Below, in pieces: positions 33,378-40,911 of a stretch of 64,000 nt of DNA; position 1 is the first letter of the stretch, and each line of letters opens with the position of its first letter. Position numbers and translations under genes: made by a program. The notes under the pieces were generated by a model. That model was not told where the DNA came from. It worked only from the letters and a program-made list of their open reading frames with translations, and ran no database searches. Origin of the DNA: an uncultured Pseudoflavonifractor sp. (lineage in GTDB: Bacteria > Bacillota > Clostridia > Oscillospirales > Oscillospiraceae); contig NZ_CALXGI010000003.1 in NCBI RefSeq assembly GCF_944387805.1, positions 1 to 64,000 of the forward strand. Reading direction: 5' to 3'.

Positions 33378-34061
33378 TTGGACAGTCTGGAACGGCAGGC
33401 ACTGATTGCGCGGATTACGGCGGAGGTGTGCAGAGCGGTGGACGCCGCTCAGGCGGCGAAGCCCGAGGCGCCGGACACACTGGCCATCATATCCGCGCCG
33501 CTGGCCCTGCCGGACAGAATTTTCAAGCAGGTGCGGGAGACCTTCGGCGGCAATGTACGCTATCTCCTCTTTGGAGACCATCTCCACTACGAGCAGGTCC
33601 CTGCGGTGCAGGGGACGCCCGAGGGAGAGCAGGACTACATTGAGGAGGCCGCCGGTGTGGAGACCGTGCTGCTCCTCTCGCCCCGCACCTCCACCCTCAG
33701 CCGTCTGGCAAAAGGGGAGGATGAGGGGCTGCTGGAGGACCTGGTGCTCCGCACCCTCCTGTGGGGGAAGGACGTACACATCTGGCTGGATTTCCAGCCT
33801 ATGCGGTTCAAACGAAACACATTTTTCGAAAAGGTGCTGGACGCCATCGAGGCGCTGGAGGATATGGGCGTCACCGTCACAGCCTTTGACTGGACGGCGG
33901 AGCTGGGAAGCAAACCCCTCCTGACGCTGGTCACCGAGCGGGACATGATGGACGCCGGACAGGCGGGCGCGCAGGAGCTGCGCTGTGCCTCCAACGCCAT
34001 TATCACCCCCTCGGCCCTGGACAAGGCCGCGGAGCTGAATATCCGAATCGTCCGTGTTTAG
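33378..34061 (+). CDS. BMC-locus protein of unknown function with a targeting-like helix
   Basis: A 227-residue protein I cannot assign. The N-terminus MDSLERQALIARITAEVCRA would form an amphipathic helix like BMC encapsulation peptides. It then continues in a Rossmann-like alternating pattern (LAIISAPLAL, VRYLLFGDHL, VETVLLLSPRTS, KDVHIWLDFQPM). The C-terminus has CASNAIITPSALDKA. A flavoprotein-like fold is possible but unproven. TTG 33378 is preferred because AAAGGGGG lies seven bases upstream; GTG 33357 is the alternative. It sits between pduL and the first BMC-P gene, so a role inside the shell is likely. Confidence 0.6.
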   Translation: MDSLERQALIARITAEVCRAVDAAQAAKPEAPDTLAIISAPLALPDRIFKQVRETFGGNVRYLLFGDHLHYEQVPAVQGTPEGEQDYIEEAAGVETVLLLSPRTSTLSRLAKGEDEGLLEDLVLRTLLWGKDVHIWLDFQPMRFKRNTFFEKVLDAIEALEDMGVTVTAFDWTAELGSKPLLTLVTERDMMDAGQAGAQELRCASNAIITPSALDKAAELNIRIVRV

Positions 34062-34078
34062 CAGATGGGAGGATTGAC

Positions 34079-34375
34079 ATGCAGATCGCGAGAGTCAAGG
34101 GAACAGTGGTCAGCACCAACAAAGCGGAAAAGCTGATGGGACTGAAGCTCCTGGTGGTCAAGCCCATTGACCTGGAGACCATGGAGGAGAAGGGAAGCCC
34201 CATCGTGGTGGTGGACGCAGTGGGCGCCGGTGAAGGCGAAGTGGTCATGCTGGTGGGAGGCAGCTCCTCCCGTCAGACCGCAGCCACGGAGAACAAGCCG
34301 GTGGATCAGTCCATTGTGGCCATCATCGACCACATCGATATCGACAACAAGCGGGTATTCCAGAAGTTTCAGTAA
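34079..34375 (+). CDS. BMC-P shell vertex protein (EutN/CcmL family), copy 1
   Basis: A 98-residue pentamer-forming shell protein that caps BMC vertices. The family start MQIARVKGTVVSTNKAEKL, the middle PIVVVDAVGAGEGEVVMLVGGSSS and the closing SIVAIIDHIDI match EutN/CcmL. RBS GGGAGGA. It lies 17 bases after the unknown cargo-like gene and 52 bases before the aldehyde dehydrogenase gene. Confidence 0.93.
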   Translation: MQIARVKGTVVSTNKAEKLMGLKLLVVKPIDLETMEEKGSPIVVVDAVGAGEGEVVMLVGGSSSRQTAATENKPVDQSIVAIIDHIDIDNKRVFQKFQ

Positions 34376-34427
34376 GCAGCAGTTCAGTCCCAACTAAAAC
34401 TGCCGACAGCAGAGAGGTAGTGAGAAC

Positions 34428-35831
34428 GTGCTCAACAGAAGCGAGATCGAGCGAATTGCCCGGGAGACTGCGGCGGAGCTGGCAGGGGGCGGCGGATGTA
34501 CGCCTGCTTCCGGCTGCTGGATGTGCGATACTGCCGAGGAGGCCATCGCCAACGCGAAAGCGTCCCAGCAGAGGCTCCATGCCATGGGTCTGGAAGAGCG
34601 GGGACGGTTTATCGCCGCCATGCGCGCCGCGGCCCTGAAAAACGCTGAGTACCTGGCTGAGCTGGCCCACAGCGAGACCAAGTACGGCAGCGTGGCCCAC
34701 AAGATCCTGAAAAACCAGCTGGCCGCCAACAAGACCCCCGGCATTGAGGACCTGGTGACCCAGGCCTTCAGCGGGGACGACGGCCTGACCATCGTGGAGG
34801 GCGCCCCCTGGGGGGTCATCGGCTCCATCACCCCCTCCACCAACCCCACGGCGACCATCATCAACAACTCCATCAGCATGATCGCCGCCGGCAATGCCGT
34901 GGTGTTCAACCCCCACCCGGCAGCCAAGCACGCCTCCCAGGAGGCTATGCGTATCCTCAATGAGGCCATTGTGGAGGCAGGCGGCCCGCCCGCCCTCATC
35001 GCTACCGTGAAGGTGCCCACCCTGCAGACCGGCGAGGCCATCATGGCCTCCAAGGACATCCGGCTGCTCTCCATCACCGGCGGCGAGGCGGTTGTGGCCG
35101 CGGCCATGAAGTACCCCAAGCGGGTGGTGGCCGCCGGACCTGGCAACCCGCCCGTCATTGTGGATGACACCGTGGACATCCCCTATGCGGCCAAGACCAT
35201 TGTGGACGGCGCCAGCTTTGACAACAACGTCCTCTGCGTGGCGGAAAAAGAGGTGTTCGCCTTTGAGAACATCGCCGACGCGCTGATGAACGAGATGGTC
35301 CAGCGCTGCGGCGCCTGGCGGATCTCCGGCGCCGACATCGACAAGGTGGTGCGCACCGTGCTGCTGGAGAAGGACGGCAAGCACGTCATCAACCGGAAGT
35401 TCGTGGGCCGGGACGCCACCTACATCCTTCAGGAGAGCGGCGTGTCCTACCAGGGCAATCCCCGGCTGGTCATCGCCGAGGTGGACAAGTACCATCCCTT
35501 TGTCATGGTGGAGATGCTGATGCCCGTCCTGGGCATTGTCCGGGTGAAGGACATCGACGAGGCTGTGGCCGAGGCGGTGCGGGCTGAGCGGGGCTGCCAC
35601 CATTCCGCCATGATTCACTCCACCAACATCAAGCACATGACCCAGGCGGCAGCCGCCCTGGACACCACTATTTTCGTCAAGAACGCCCCGTCCTACTCCG
35701 GCCTGGGCTTCGGCGGCCAGGGCTTCGCCACCCTGACCATCGCTACCCCCACCGGTGAAGGACTCACCAGCGCCCGCACCTTTACCCGTGCCCGCCGCTG
35801 CGTGCTCAAGGGCGATCTCCGGATTATCTGA
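34428..35831 (+). CDS. CoA-acylating aldehyde dehydrogenase (PduP/EutE-like)
   Basis: A 467-residue enzyme converting acetaldehyde or a similar aldehyde plus CoA and NAD+ into acyl-CoA. The catalytic cysteine is C270 in FDNNVLCVAEKEV. Other family marks are GSITPSTNP, GNAVVFNPHPAAK and RVVAAGPGNPP. The N-terminal helix SEIERIARETAAELAG followed by a Gly/Cys-rich linker is an encapsulation peptide. GTG start behind AGAGAGG. It should be the core enzyme that uses the acetaldehyde released by the DeoC aldolases. Confidence 0.95.
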   Translation: MLNRSEIERIARETAAELAGGGGCTPASGCWMCDTAEEAIANAKASQQRLHAMGLEERGRFIAAMRAAALKNAEYLAELAHSETKYGSVAHKILKNQLAANKTPGIEDLVTQAFSGDDGLTIVEGAPWGVIGSITPSTNPTATIINNSISMIAAGNAVVFNPHPAAKHASQEAMRILNEAIVEAGGPPALIATVKVPTLQTGEAIMASKDIRLLSITGGEAVVAAAMKYPKRVVAAGPGNPPVIVDDTVDIPYAAKTIVDGASFDNNVLCVAEKEVFAFENIADALMNEMVQRCGAWRISGADIDKVVRTVLLEKDGKHVINRKFVGRDATYILQESGVSYQGNPRLVIAEVDKYHPFVMVEMLMPVLGIVRVKDIDEAVAEAVRAERGCHHSAMIHSTNIKHMTQAAAALDTTIFVKNAPSYSGLGFGGQGFATLTIATPTGEGLTSARTFTRARRCVLKGDLRII

Positions 35832-35835
35832 GCCT

Positions 35836-37143
35836 ATGGATAAGTTAGCAATGATTAGAGACGCAGGCGTGGTAGGCGCCGGCGGCGCCGGATTTCCCAC
35901 CCATGTGAAGCTGGACTGCCAGGCGGAGTTCGTCATCGCCAACGGCGCGGAGTGCGAGCCGCTGCTGCGGGTGGACCAGCAGGTCATGGAGTTTGAAGCC
36001 CGGGATGTGGTAGAGGGACTGCGGATTGAGATGGAGCTGGTGGGCGCCAAGGAGGGGATTATCTTCCTCAAGGAGCACTATACCGGCGCCATCCGGGCCC
36101 TGCGGGACGTGCTCAGGCACGAGAAGAAGATCCGGCTCCACATTGTGGACAGCTTCTATCCCGCCGGCGACGAGCAGCAGATCATCTATGAGGTCACCCA
36201 CCGGGTGGTTCCGCCGGGCGGACTGCCCAAGGACGTGGGCTGTGTGGTCAACAATGTGAGCACCCTGGTCAACGTGGCCAAGGCGGTCCGGGGTGAGCCG
36301 GTGACCGACAAGTACGTCACCGTGGGCGGGGCGGTCAAGGCCCCCTGCACCATCCGGGTGCCCATCGGCACCCCCCTCTCTGCGCTGGTGGAGTACGCCG
36401 GCGGCCCTCTGGAGGAGGACAGCGTGCTCATCGTGGGCGGACCCTGCATGGGCGCCGTAACAGAGAACTGGGAGCAGAGCGTTACCAAGACCACCGGCGG
36501 CGTACTGGTGATTCCCCGCAATCATCCTCTTCTGGAGCGGAAAAACCCGGAAATCAATCTGAAGGTGATGCAGTCGGTGTGCTGCCAGTGCACCATGTGC
36601 ACCCAGATGTGCCCCCGGCACGCCCTGGGGCTGGGGACCAGTCCCCACAAGGCCATGCGGGCGGTGGCCTGCGGCGCCGATCTGGTGGGCGACGTGGCCG
36701 GCATCCTCTCCTGCTGCGACTGCGGACTTTGTACTTACTACGCCTGCAACTTCGGCCTGAAGCCCTCTCACATCATGAAGATGCTCAAGGGTAGCCTGAT
36801 GCAGAAGGGCCTGCGGGCCAACCGGGACCGGATGGGCGAGCCGGACCGGTATATTGCAGATAAACGCCTTCCCACCGGGCGGCTTATTGCCCGGCTGGGC
36901 ATCGAGGAATACGATGTGCCCGCCCCCATGGAGACAGGGCTGCTGCCCTGTTCTCTGGTGCGGATTCCTACTAAGATGCATACAGGAGCTCCGGGGCGGC
37001 CGGTGGTCAAGCCGGGCGATCGGGTCATCCGGGGCCAGCTGATTCTGGATCTGCCGGAAAAGGGCTTGGGCGCAAAAATCCACGCCAGTATTGACGGTAC
37101 CGTGACCGAGGTCACTCAGGCCTATGTGGAGGTGAGAGCATGA
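35836..37143 (+). CDS. PduS-like RnfC-type iron-sulfur flavoprotein
   Basis: A 435-residue electron-transfer protein of the PduS/RnfC family, which oxidises NADH. An N-terminal GVVGAGGAGFPTH loop, a central SLBB-like part (YVTVGGAVKAPCTIRV) and two 4Fe-4S sites are visible: C-x2-C-x2-C-x3-CP in CCQCTMCTQMCP and a second set in CCDCGLCTYYAC. In the Pdu system it supports cobalamin reduction and contacts PduT. No B12 enzyme is seen in this locus, so cofactor or electron recycling is more likely. The gene ends in ATGA overlap with the BMC-T gene. Confidence 0.9.
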   Translation: MDKLAMIRDAGVVGAGGAGFPTHVKLDCQAEFVIANGAECEPLLRVDQQVMEFEARDVVEGLRIEMELVGAKEGIIFLKEHYTGAIRALRDVLRHEKKIRLHIVDSFYPAGDEQQIIYEVTHRVVPPGGLPKDVGCVVNNVSTLVNVAKAVRGEPVTDKYVTVGGAVKAPCTIRVPIGTPLSALVEYAGGPLEEDSVLIVGGPCMGAVTENWEQSVTKTTGGVLVIPRNHPLLERKNPEINLKVMQSVCCQCTMCTQMCPRHALGLGTSPHKAMRAVACGADLVGDVAGILSCCDCGLCTYYACNFGLKPSHIMKMLKGSLMQKGLRANRDRMGEPDRYIADKRLPTGRLIARLGIEEYDVPAPMETGLLPCSLVRIPTKMHTGAPGRPVVKPGDRVIRGQLILDLPEKGLGAKIHASIDGTVTEVTQAYVEVRA

Positions 37144-37688
37144 GGACAGCGTTAGGAGCCATTGAAGTACAGAGCATCCCCAAGGGCATTGAGGCGGGGG
37201 ACGCCATGCTCAAGGCGGCCCATGTGGAGCTCATCTCCGCCGGTACGGTCTGCGCCGGAAAGTACGTGGTGGTGGTGGCCGGCGAGGTGGACGCAGTCAA
37301 CGCCAGCGTTCAGGCCGGAACCGCCACGGCGGGCGGCAAGCTCATCGACAGCCTGCTCATCCCCCGCATCCATCCCCAGGTTCCCAAGGCCATCAACGCC
37401 TGCACCGATGTGGGCAGCGTCCAGGCCGTGGGTACCATGGAGCTCTTCTCTGTCTGCGCTGCCATCCAGGCGGCCGACACAGCTGTCAAGGCGGCCACCG
37501 TGGACCTGATTGAGGTCCGGCTGGGCCGGGGCCTGGGCGGAAAATCCTTTGTGGTACTCACCGGCGACGTGGCTTCGGTCCGCTCTGCCGTGGAGGCCGG
37601 GCGTACTGCCGCCCGGGAGAAGGGCCTGGTGTCCGACTGCACCGTGGTTCCCTCTCCCCACCCCGATCTGGTCAAAGCGCTGCTGTAA
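37140..37688 (+). CDS. BMC-T shell protein, PduT-like
   Basis: A 182-residue protein with two tandem BMC domains (about 3-85 and 95-180) forming a pseudohexameric trimer. It is PduT-like: the start LGAIEVQSIPKGIEAGDAML and a cysteine at position 38 in GTVCAGKY, the residue that holds a 4Fe-4S cluster in the PduT pore. A redox pore next to the PduS-like protein encoded by the overlapping gene is therefore plausible. Start at the ATGA overlap. Confidence 0.93.
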   Translation: MRTALGAIEVQSIPKGIEAGDAMLKAAHVELISAGTVCAGKYVVVVAGEVDAVNASVQAGTATAGGKLIDSLLIPRIHPQVPKAINACTDVGSVQAVGTMELFSVCAAIQAADTAVKAATVDLIEVRLGRGLGGKSFVVLTGDVASVRSAVEAGRTAAREKGLVSDCTVVPSPHPDLVKALL

Positions 37689-37736
37689 TACGGATTGCCC
37701 ATAAAAACCAAGGACACTGACAGGAGGCACATAATT

Positions 37737-38048
37737 ATGAAGCTTGCGTTAGGTATGGTAGAGACCCGGGGCCTGGTTGGCTCCATCGAGGCGGCCGACG
37801 CCATGGTGAAGGCTGCCGACGTGCATCTCATTGGCAAGGAGCGCATCGGGTCCGGCCTGGTGACCGTCATGGTCCGCGGCGATGTGGGCGCGGTGAAGGC
37901 CGCCGTCGAGGCGGGCGCTGCCGCTGCCAAGCGGGTGGGCGACCTGTACGGCACCCATGTCATTCCCAGCCCTCACGACGATGTGGAGACGATTCTTCCC
38001 GGCTATGAGAAGCCCGCCGCCAAGAAGGCCCCCGCGGCCAAGGCGTAA
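37737..38048 (+). CDS. BMC-H shell protein, PduA-like, copy 1
   Basis: A 103-residue hexameric shell protein. [10 protein letters not shown], the pore loop GSG in [11 protein letters not shown] and [11 protein letters not shown] are typical of PduA/EutM. It has a Lys/Ala-rich tail ([12 protein letters not shown]) that the second BMC-H lacks. ATG 37737 follows CAGGAGG. Nine differences separate it from copy 2 over about 85 aligned residues. Confidence 0.95.
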   Translation: MKLALGMVETRGLVGSIEAADAMVKAADVHLIGKERIGSGLVTVMVRGDVGAVKAAVEAGAAAAKRVGDLYGTHVIPSPHDDVETILPGYEKPAAKKAPAAKA

Positions 38049-38053
38049 GACCG

Positions 38054-38320
38054 ATGTATACCGGCGAGGTGATCGGCTCGGTGGTGGCCACTGTGAAGGA
38101 GGAGCACCTGGAGGGAATTCCCCTGCTGGTGGTTCAGGTCATCGAGAACGGAAAGCGAACCAAAAAGGTGATCGCGGCGGACGCCACCCGCCAGGCGGGC
38201 CACGGGGACTTTGTCTACCTCATCGGCTCCAAGGAGGCCGCCCGGATGTTCCGCAAAAAGCTCACCCCGGCGGACGCGGCCATTGTGGGCTTTATTGACT
38301 CCTATCGGGAAGAGCTGTAG
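38054..38320 (+). CDS. BMC-P shell vertex protein (EutN/CcmL family), copy 2
   Basis: An 88-residue vertex protein. It starts MYTGEVIGSVVATVKEEHL, with GIPLLVVQVIENG and the closing AAIVGFIDSY of the family. It begins five bases after the BMC-H stop, with the upstream gene's end probably supplying the ribosome site by coupling. It is more basic than copies 1 and 3. Confidence 0.92.
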   Translation: MYTGEVIGSVVATVKEEHLEGIPLLVVQVIENGKRTKKVIAADATRQAGHGDFVYLIGSKEAARMFRKKLTPADAAIVGFIDSYREEL

Positions 38321-38404
38321 CACAATTCCATTCCCCGGCGGCAGGGCCGCCGGCACAAAAAGACTACCATCGAAAAATTAATGATAAAATGGAGGAATTA
38401 AGTT

Positions 38405-38680
38405 ATGGAGAGACAGGCTTTGGGTATGGTTGAGACCAGAGGTTTGATCGGCGCGATTGAGGCTGCGGATTCCATGGTGAAGGCCGCCAACGTCCACCTG
38501 GTGGGCAAGGAGCAGATTGGGTCCGGCTTGGTGACCGTTATGGTCCGCGGCGACGTGGGCGCCGTGAAGGCCGCCGTCGAGGCCGGCGCCGCCGCTGCCA
38601 AGCGGGTGGGCGACCTGTACGGCGTGCATGTCATCCCCTCTCCCCACGGCGATGTGGAGGCCATTCTGCCCCAGGCGTAA
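38405..38680 (+). CDS. BMC-H shell protein, PduA-like, copy 2
   Basis: A 91-residue hexameric shell protein nearly matching PduA in length and sequence, with pore loop GSG in [11 protein letters not shown]. It is a recent-looking paralogue of copy 1, without the Lys/Ala tail. RBS GGAGG. Two versions allow mixed hexamers or different facets. Confidence 0.95.
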   Translation: MERQALGMVETRGLIGAIEAADSMVKAANVHLVGKEQIGSGLVTVMVRGDVGAVKAAVEAGAAAAKRVGDLYGVHVIPSPHGDVEAILPQA

Positions 38681-38796
38681 CCAATCTGCGGGTCGTCTCC
38701 CTGCGTGCCGTCCGGACGCGCGGGGAGACGCCTGCCCTGTTGGGGCGGCATTCCGTCCCTGTGCCGTGAATACTCCAGGAAAGGGAGGTGCCTGCC

Positions 38797-39111
38797 ATGA
38801 GATTGGCGCGGGTCGTGGGGAATGTGGTCTCCACCATCAAGGACGAGGGCTATAAGGGCCAGAAGCTGATGATTGTGGAGTATCTCAACGAGCATGGCCA
38901 GCCTGAGGGCGCGCGGCAGATTGCCTTTGACTGCGCCGACGCCGGTGTGGGTGACATTGTCATTGTGAATACCGACGGCGGTGCGGCGAACATGTTCCTT
39001 GGCAAGCAGTGCATCGCCGACATTACCATCTGCGGCGTGGTGGACTACTGCACTTTCAATGGGGAGAATATCATGGGACACACAGTGCCGGCCCCTTCAA
39101 GAAAGGACTAA
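38797..39111 (+). CDS. BMC-P shell vertex protein (EutN/CcmL family), copy 3
   Basis: A 104-residue vertex protein. It starts MRLARVVGNVVSTIKDEGY, with QKLMIVEYLNEHG and CGVVDYCTFNGE. It has several cysteines, unlike copies 1 and 2. RBS AGGGAGGTG; ATG 38797 is preferred over the TTG/GTG-type starts upstream. It ends three bases before the DeoC copy 2 gene. Confidence 0.9.
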   Translation: MRLARVVGNVVSTIKDEGYKGQKLMIVEYLNEHGQPEGARQIAFDCADAGVGDIVIVNTDGGAANMFLGKQCIADITICGVVDYCTFNGENIMGHTVPAPSRKD

Positions 39112-39114
39112 GCC

Positions 39115-39897
39115 ATGGTTGACATCAAGAAAATTTCGGAAGAGGTCCTGCGGGAGCTGGAGGCCCAGGAAAAGGGAGCCGCCCGCCCCTGCCCCATCCA
39201 GGGCCAGGGCGCCCGCATGCGGGATGTGACCTGTGCCGATGTGCCCCGCAGACTGGAGCACTCCCTTCTTGTGGCGGACATGACCCGGGAAAAGCTGCTG
39301 GCCGAATGCCAGGTGGCCAAGCAGTGGGGAGTGGGCGCGGTGTGCGTGGCTCCTTACTATGTGGAAGAGGCGGCCCAGGCCCTTGCGGGAACCAACGTGG
39401 CGGTGTGTGCCGCCATCGGCTTTCCCAGCGCATTTATGAGCACCGAGGCCAAGGTGGCAGACGTGCGGGCCTGCACCAATGCCGGCGCGTCTGAGCTGGA
39501 TATTGCCGTAGACATTGCGGCGGTAAAGTCCGGGAACTGGAACAAGGTGACCCGGGACTTTGGCGCAGCAGTGGACGCAGCCCGTGGCAGAGCGCTGGTA
39601 AAGGCTGTTTTTGAGCACGGCTCTTACAATGAATCTGAGAAAGAACAGGTCCTTCTTCTGGCCAAGCGCTGCGGCGTGGATTTTGTGAAAATCCAGAATA
39701 TGACCAGCGGTGTGGGCGCCCGTGTGGAAGAGATCTTTCTGGTGCGGCAGATCCTGGGCCGCAATGTAAAGATTAAGATCGACGGCGGCGTCAAGACGCT
39801 GGACAAGGCGCTGGAGCTCTTTACCGCCGGCGCTGACCGGATTGGCCTCACTGCCACTGCAAAAGTGGCCGCTGAGGCGCTGGAGCGGGCCCGGTGA
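39115..39897 (+). CDS. divergent DeoC-type aldolase, copy 2, with encapsulation helix
   Basis: A 260-residue DeoC-fold protein. The N-terminus VDIKKISEEVLRELEAQ is an amphipathic helix followed by a loose linker, typical of BMC cargo. The barrel keeps D129 in SELDIAVD, Schiff-base K192 in DFVKIQNM and K221 in KIKIDGG. The opening motif is LEHSLLVA instead of DHTLLKP and the STGY after the Lys is lost, so the substrate or activity may differ from true deoxyribose-5-phosphate aldolase. It is close behind BMC-P copy 3 and 54 bases before DeoC copy 3. Confidence 0.78.
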   Translation: MVDIKKISEEVLRELEAQEKGAARPCPIQGQGARMRDVTCADVPRRLEHSLLVADMTREKLLAECQVAKQWGVGAVCVAPYYVEEAAQALAGTNVAVCAAIGFPSAFMSTEAKVADVRACTNAGASELDIAVDIAAVKSGNWNKVTRDFGAAVDAARGRALVKAVFEHGSYNESEKEQVLLLAKRCGVDFVKIQNMTSGVGARVEEIFLVRQILGRNVKIKIDGGVKTLDKALELFTAGADRIGLTATAKVAAEALERAR

Positions 39898-39951
39898 AGC
39901 ACTTGACGCTCACCGCGGCGGAGGCCCCGCCGCACCAGGAAAGGAATGAAT

Positions 39952-40812
39952 ATGGCATTGGAAATGAATGAACTCAACGAGATTATCCGAAAAGTGACAG
40001 AAGAGGTGTGCAGCCGGTACGGCGTCTGCGATACGCCCGCCGCCTCTGCGGCCGGCGGCTCCATGGACCCCGCCTCTCTGGCAAAGTATATTGACCACAC
40101 CCTGCTCAAGCCCGAGGCCTCTGTGGAGGATATCAAGAAGGTCTGTGACGAGGCCAAGAAGTATCACTTCGCCAGCGTCTGTGTCAACCCCTCCTATATC
40201 CGCTATGTGGCCGAGCAGCTCTCCGGCAGCGATGTGACCCCCTGCTGTGTCATCGGCTTCCCCTTCGGCACCCAGACACCCGAGGCCAAGCGCTTTGAGG
40301 CGCAGGACGCCGTGACCAACGGCGCCCGCGAGGTAGATATGGTGATCAACGTGGGCGCCATCAAGTCCAGAGATTGGCATCTGGTCAAGCGGGACATCGA
40401 GGGCGTGGTGGAGGCCACCCGCGGCCGGGCTGCGGTGAAGGTTATCCTGGAGACCTGCCTGCTCACCGACGAGGAGAAGGTCAAGGCCTGCACCGTCAGC
40501 AAGCTGGCCGGCGCAGCCTTTGTCAAGACCTCCACCGGCTACTCCAAGGGCGGCGCCACCGTGGAGGACGTGCAGCTCATGCGGGCCACCGTTGGCCCTG
40601 AGATGGGCGTGAAGGCCTCCGGCGGCATCCGTACCTATGAGGACGCTGTGGCTATGATCAAGGCTGGCGCCAATCGCCTGGGCGCCAGCGCCGGCATTAA
40701 GATTATTGCCGGCCCCTCCGGCTCCTCCGGCGACCACCAGTGTATCAACTGCGGCACCTGCAAGACACAGTGTCCCACCGGCGCCTGCACGATTGTCAAA
40801 AACAGCTACTAA
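39952..40812 (+). CDS. deoC: deoxyribose-phosphate aldolase with encapsulation helix and 4Fe-4S tail
   Basis: A 286-residue DeoC. The N-terminal helix [17 protein letters not shown] is an encapsulation peptide with a Gly/Ala linker. The canonical barrel follows with IDHTLLKP, D129 in EVDMVIN, Schiff-base K192 in FVKTSTGY and K221 in VKASGGIRT. It splits 2-deoxyribose 5-phosphate into acetaldehyde and glyceraldehyde 3-phosphate. After the barrel, residues 264-279 add C-x2-C-x2-C-x3-CP plus a further Cys, a ferredoxin-like 4Fe-4S motif I do not know in this family. ATG 39952 fits AGGAAAGG better than 39946. Confidence 0.9.
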   Translation: MALEMNELNEIIRKVTEEVCSRYGVCDTPAASAAGGSMDPASLAKYIDHTLLKPEASVEDIKKVCDEAKKYHFASVCVNPSYIRYVAEQLSGSDVTPCCVIGFPFGTQTPEAKRFEAQDAVTNGAREVDMVINVGAIKSRDWHLVKRDIEGVVEATRGRAAVKVILETCLLTDEEKVKACTVSKLAGAAFVKTSTGYSKGGATVEDVQLMRATVGPEMGVKASGGIRTYEDAVAMIKAGANRLGASAGIKIIAGPSGSSGDHQCINCGTCKTQCPTGACTIVKNSY

Positions 40813-40847
40813 TCCTTATCGAGCTGGAACATTCGATTCTATATCGA

Positions 40848-40890
40848 GCAGGAGATCTGCGCCCTGCGCAGATCTCCTGCTTGTGACTTT
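40848..40890 (+). terminator. hairpin ending the shell/cargo operon
   Basis: A perfect 15-base stem (GCAGGAGATCTGCGC/GCGCAGATCTCCTGC) closes on CCT. A short TTGTGACTTT follows rather than a clean T-run. It may terminate partly or act as a leader structure for the regulator that starts at 40912. Confidence 0.7.
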
Positions 40891-40911
40891 ATCGGAAAGG
40901 AGAAGGTCTGG

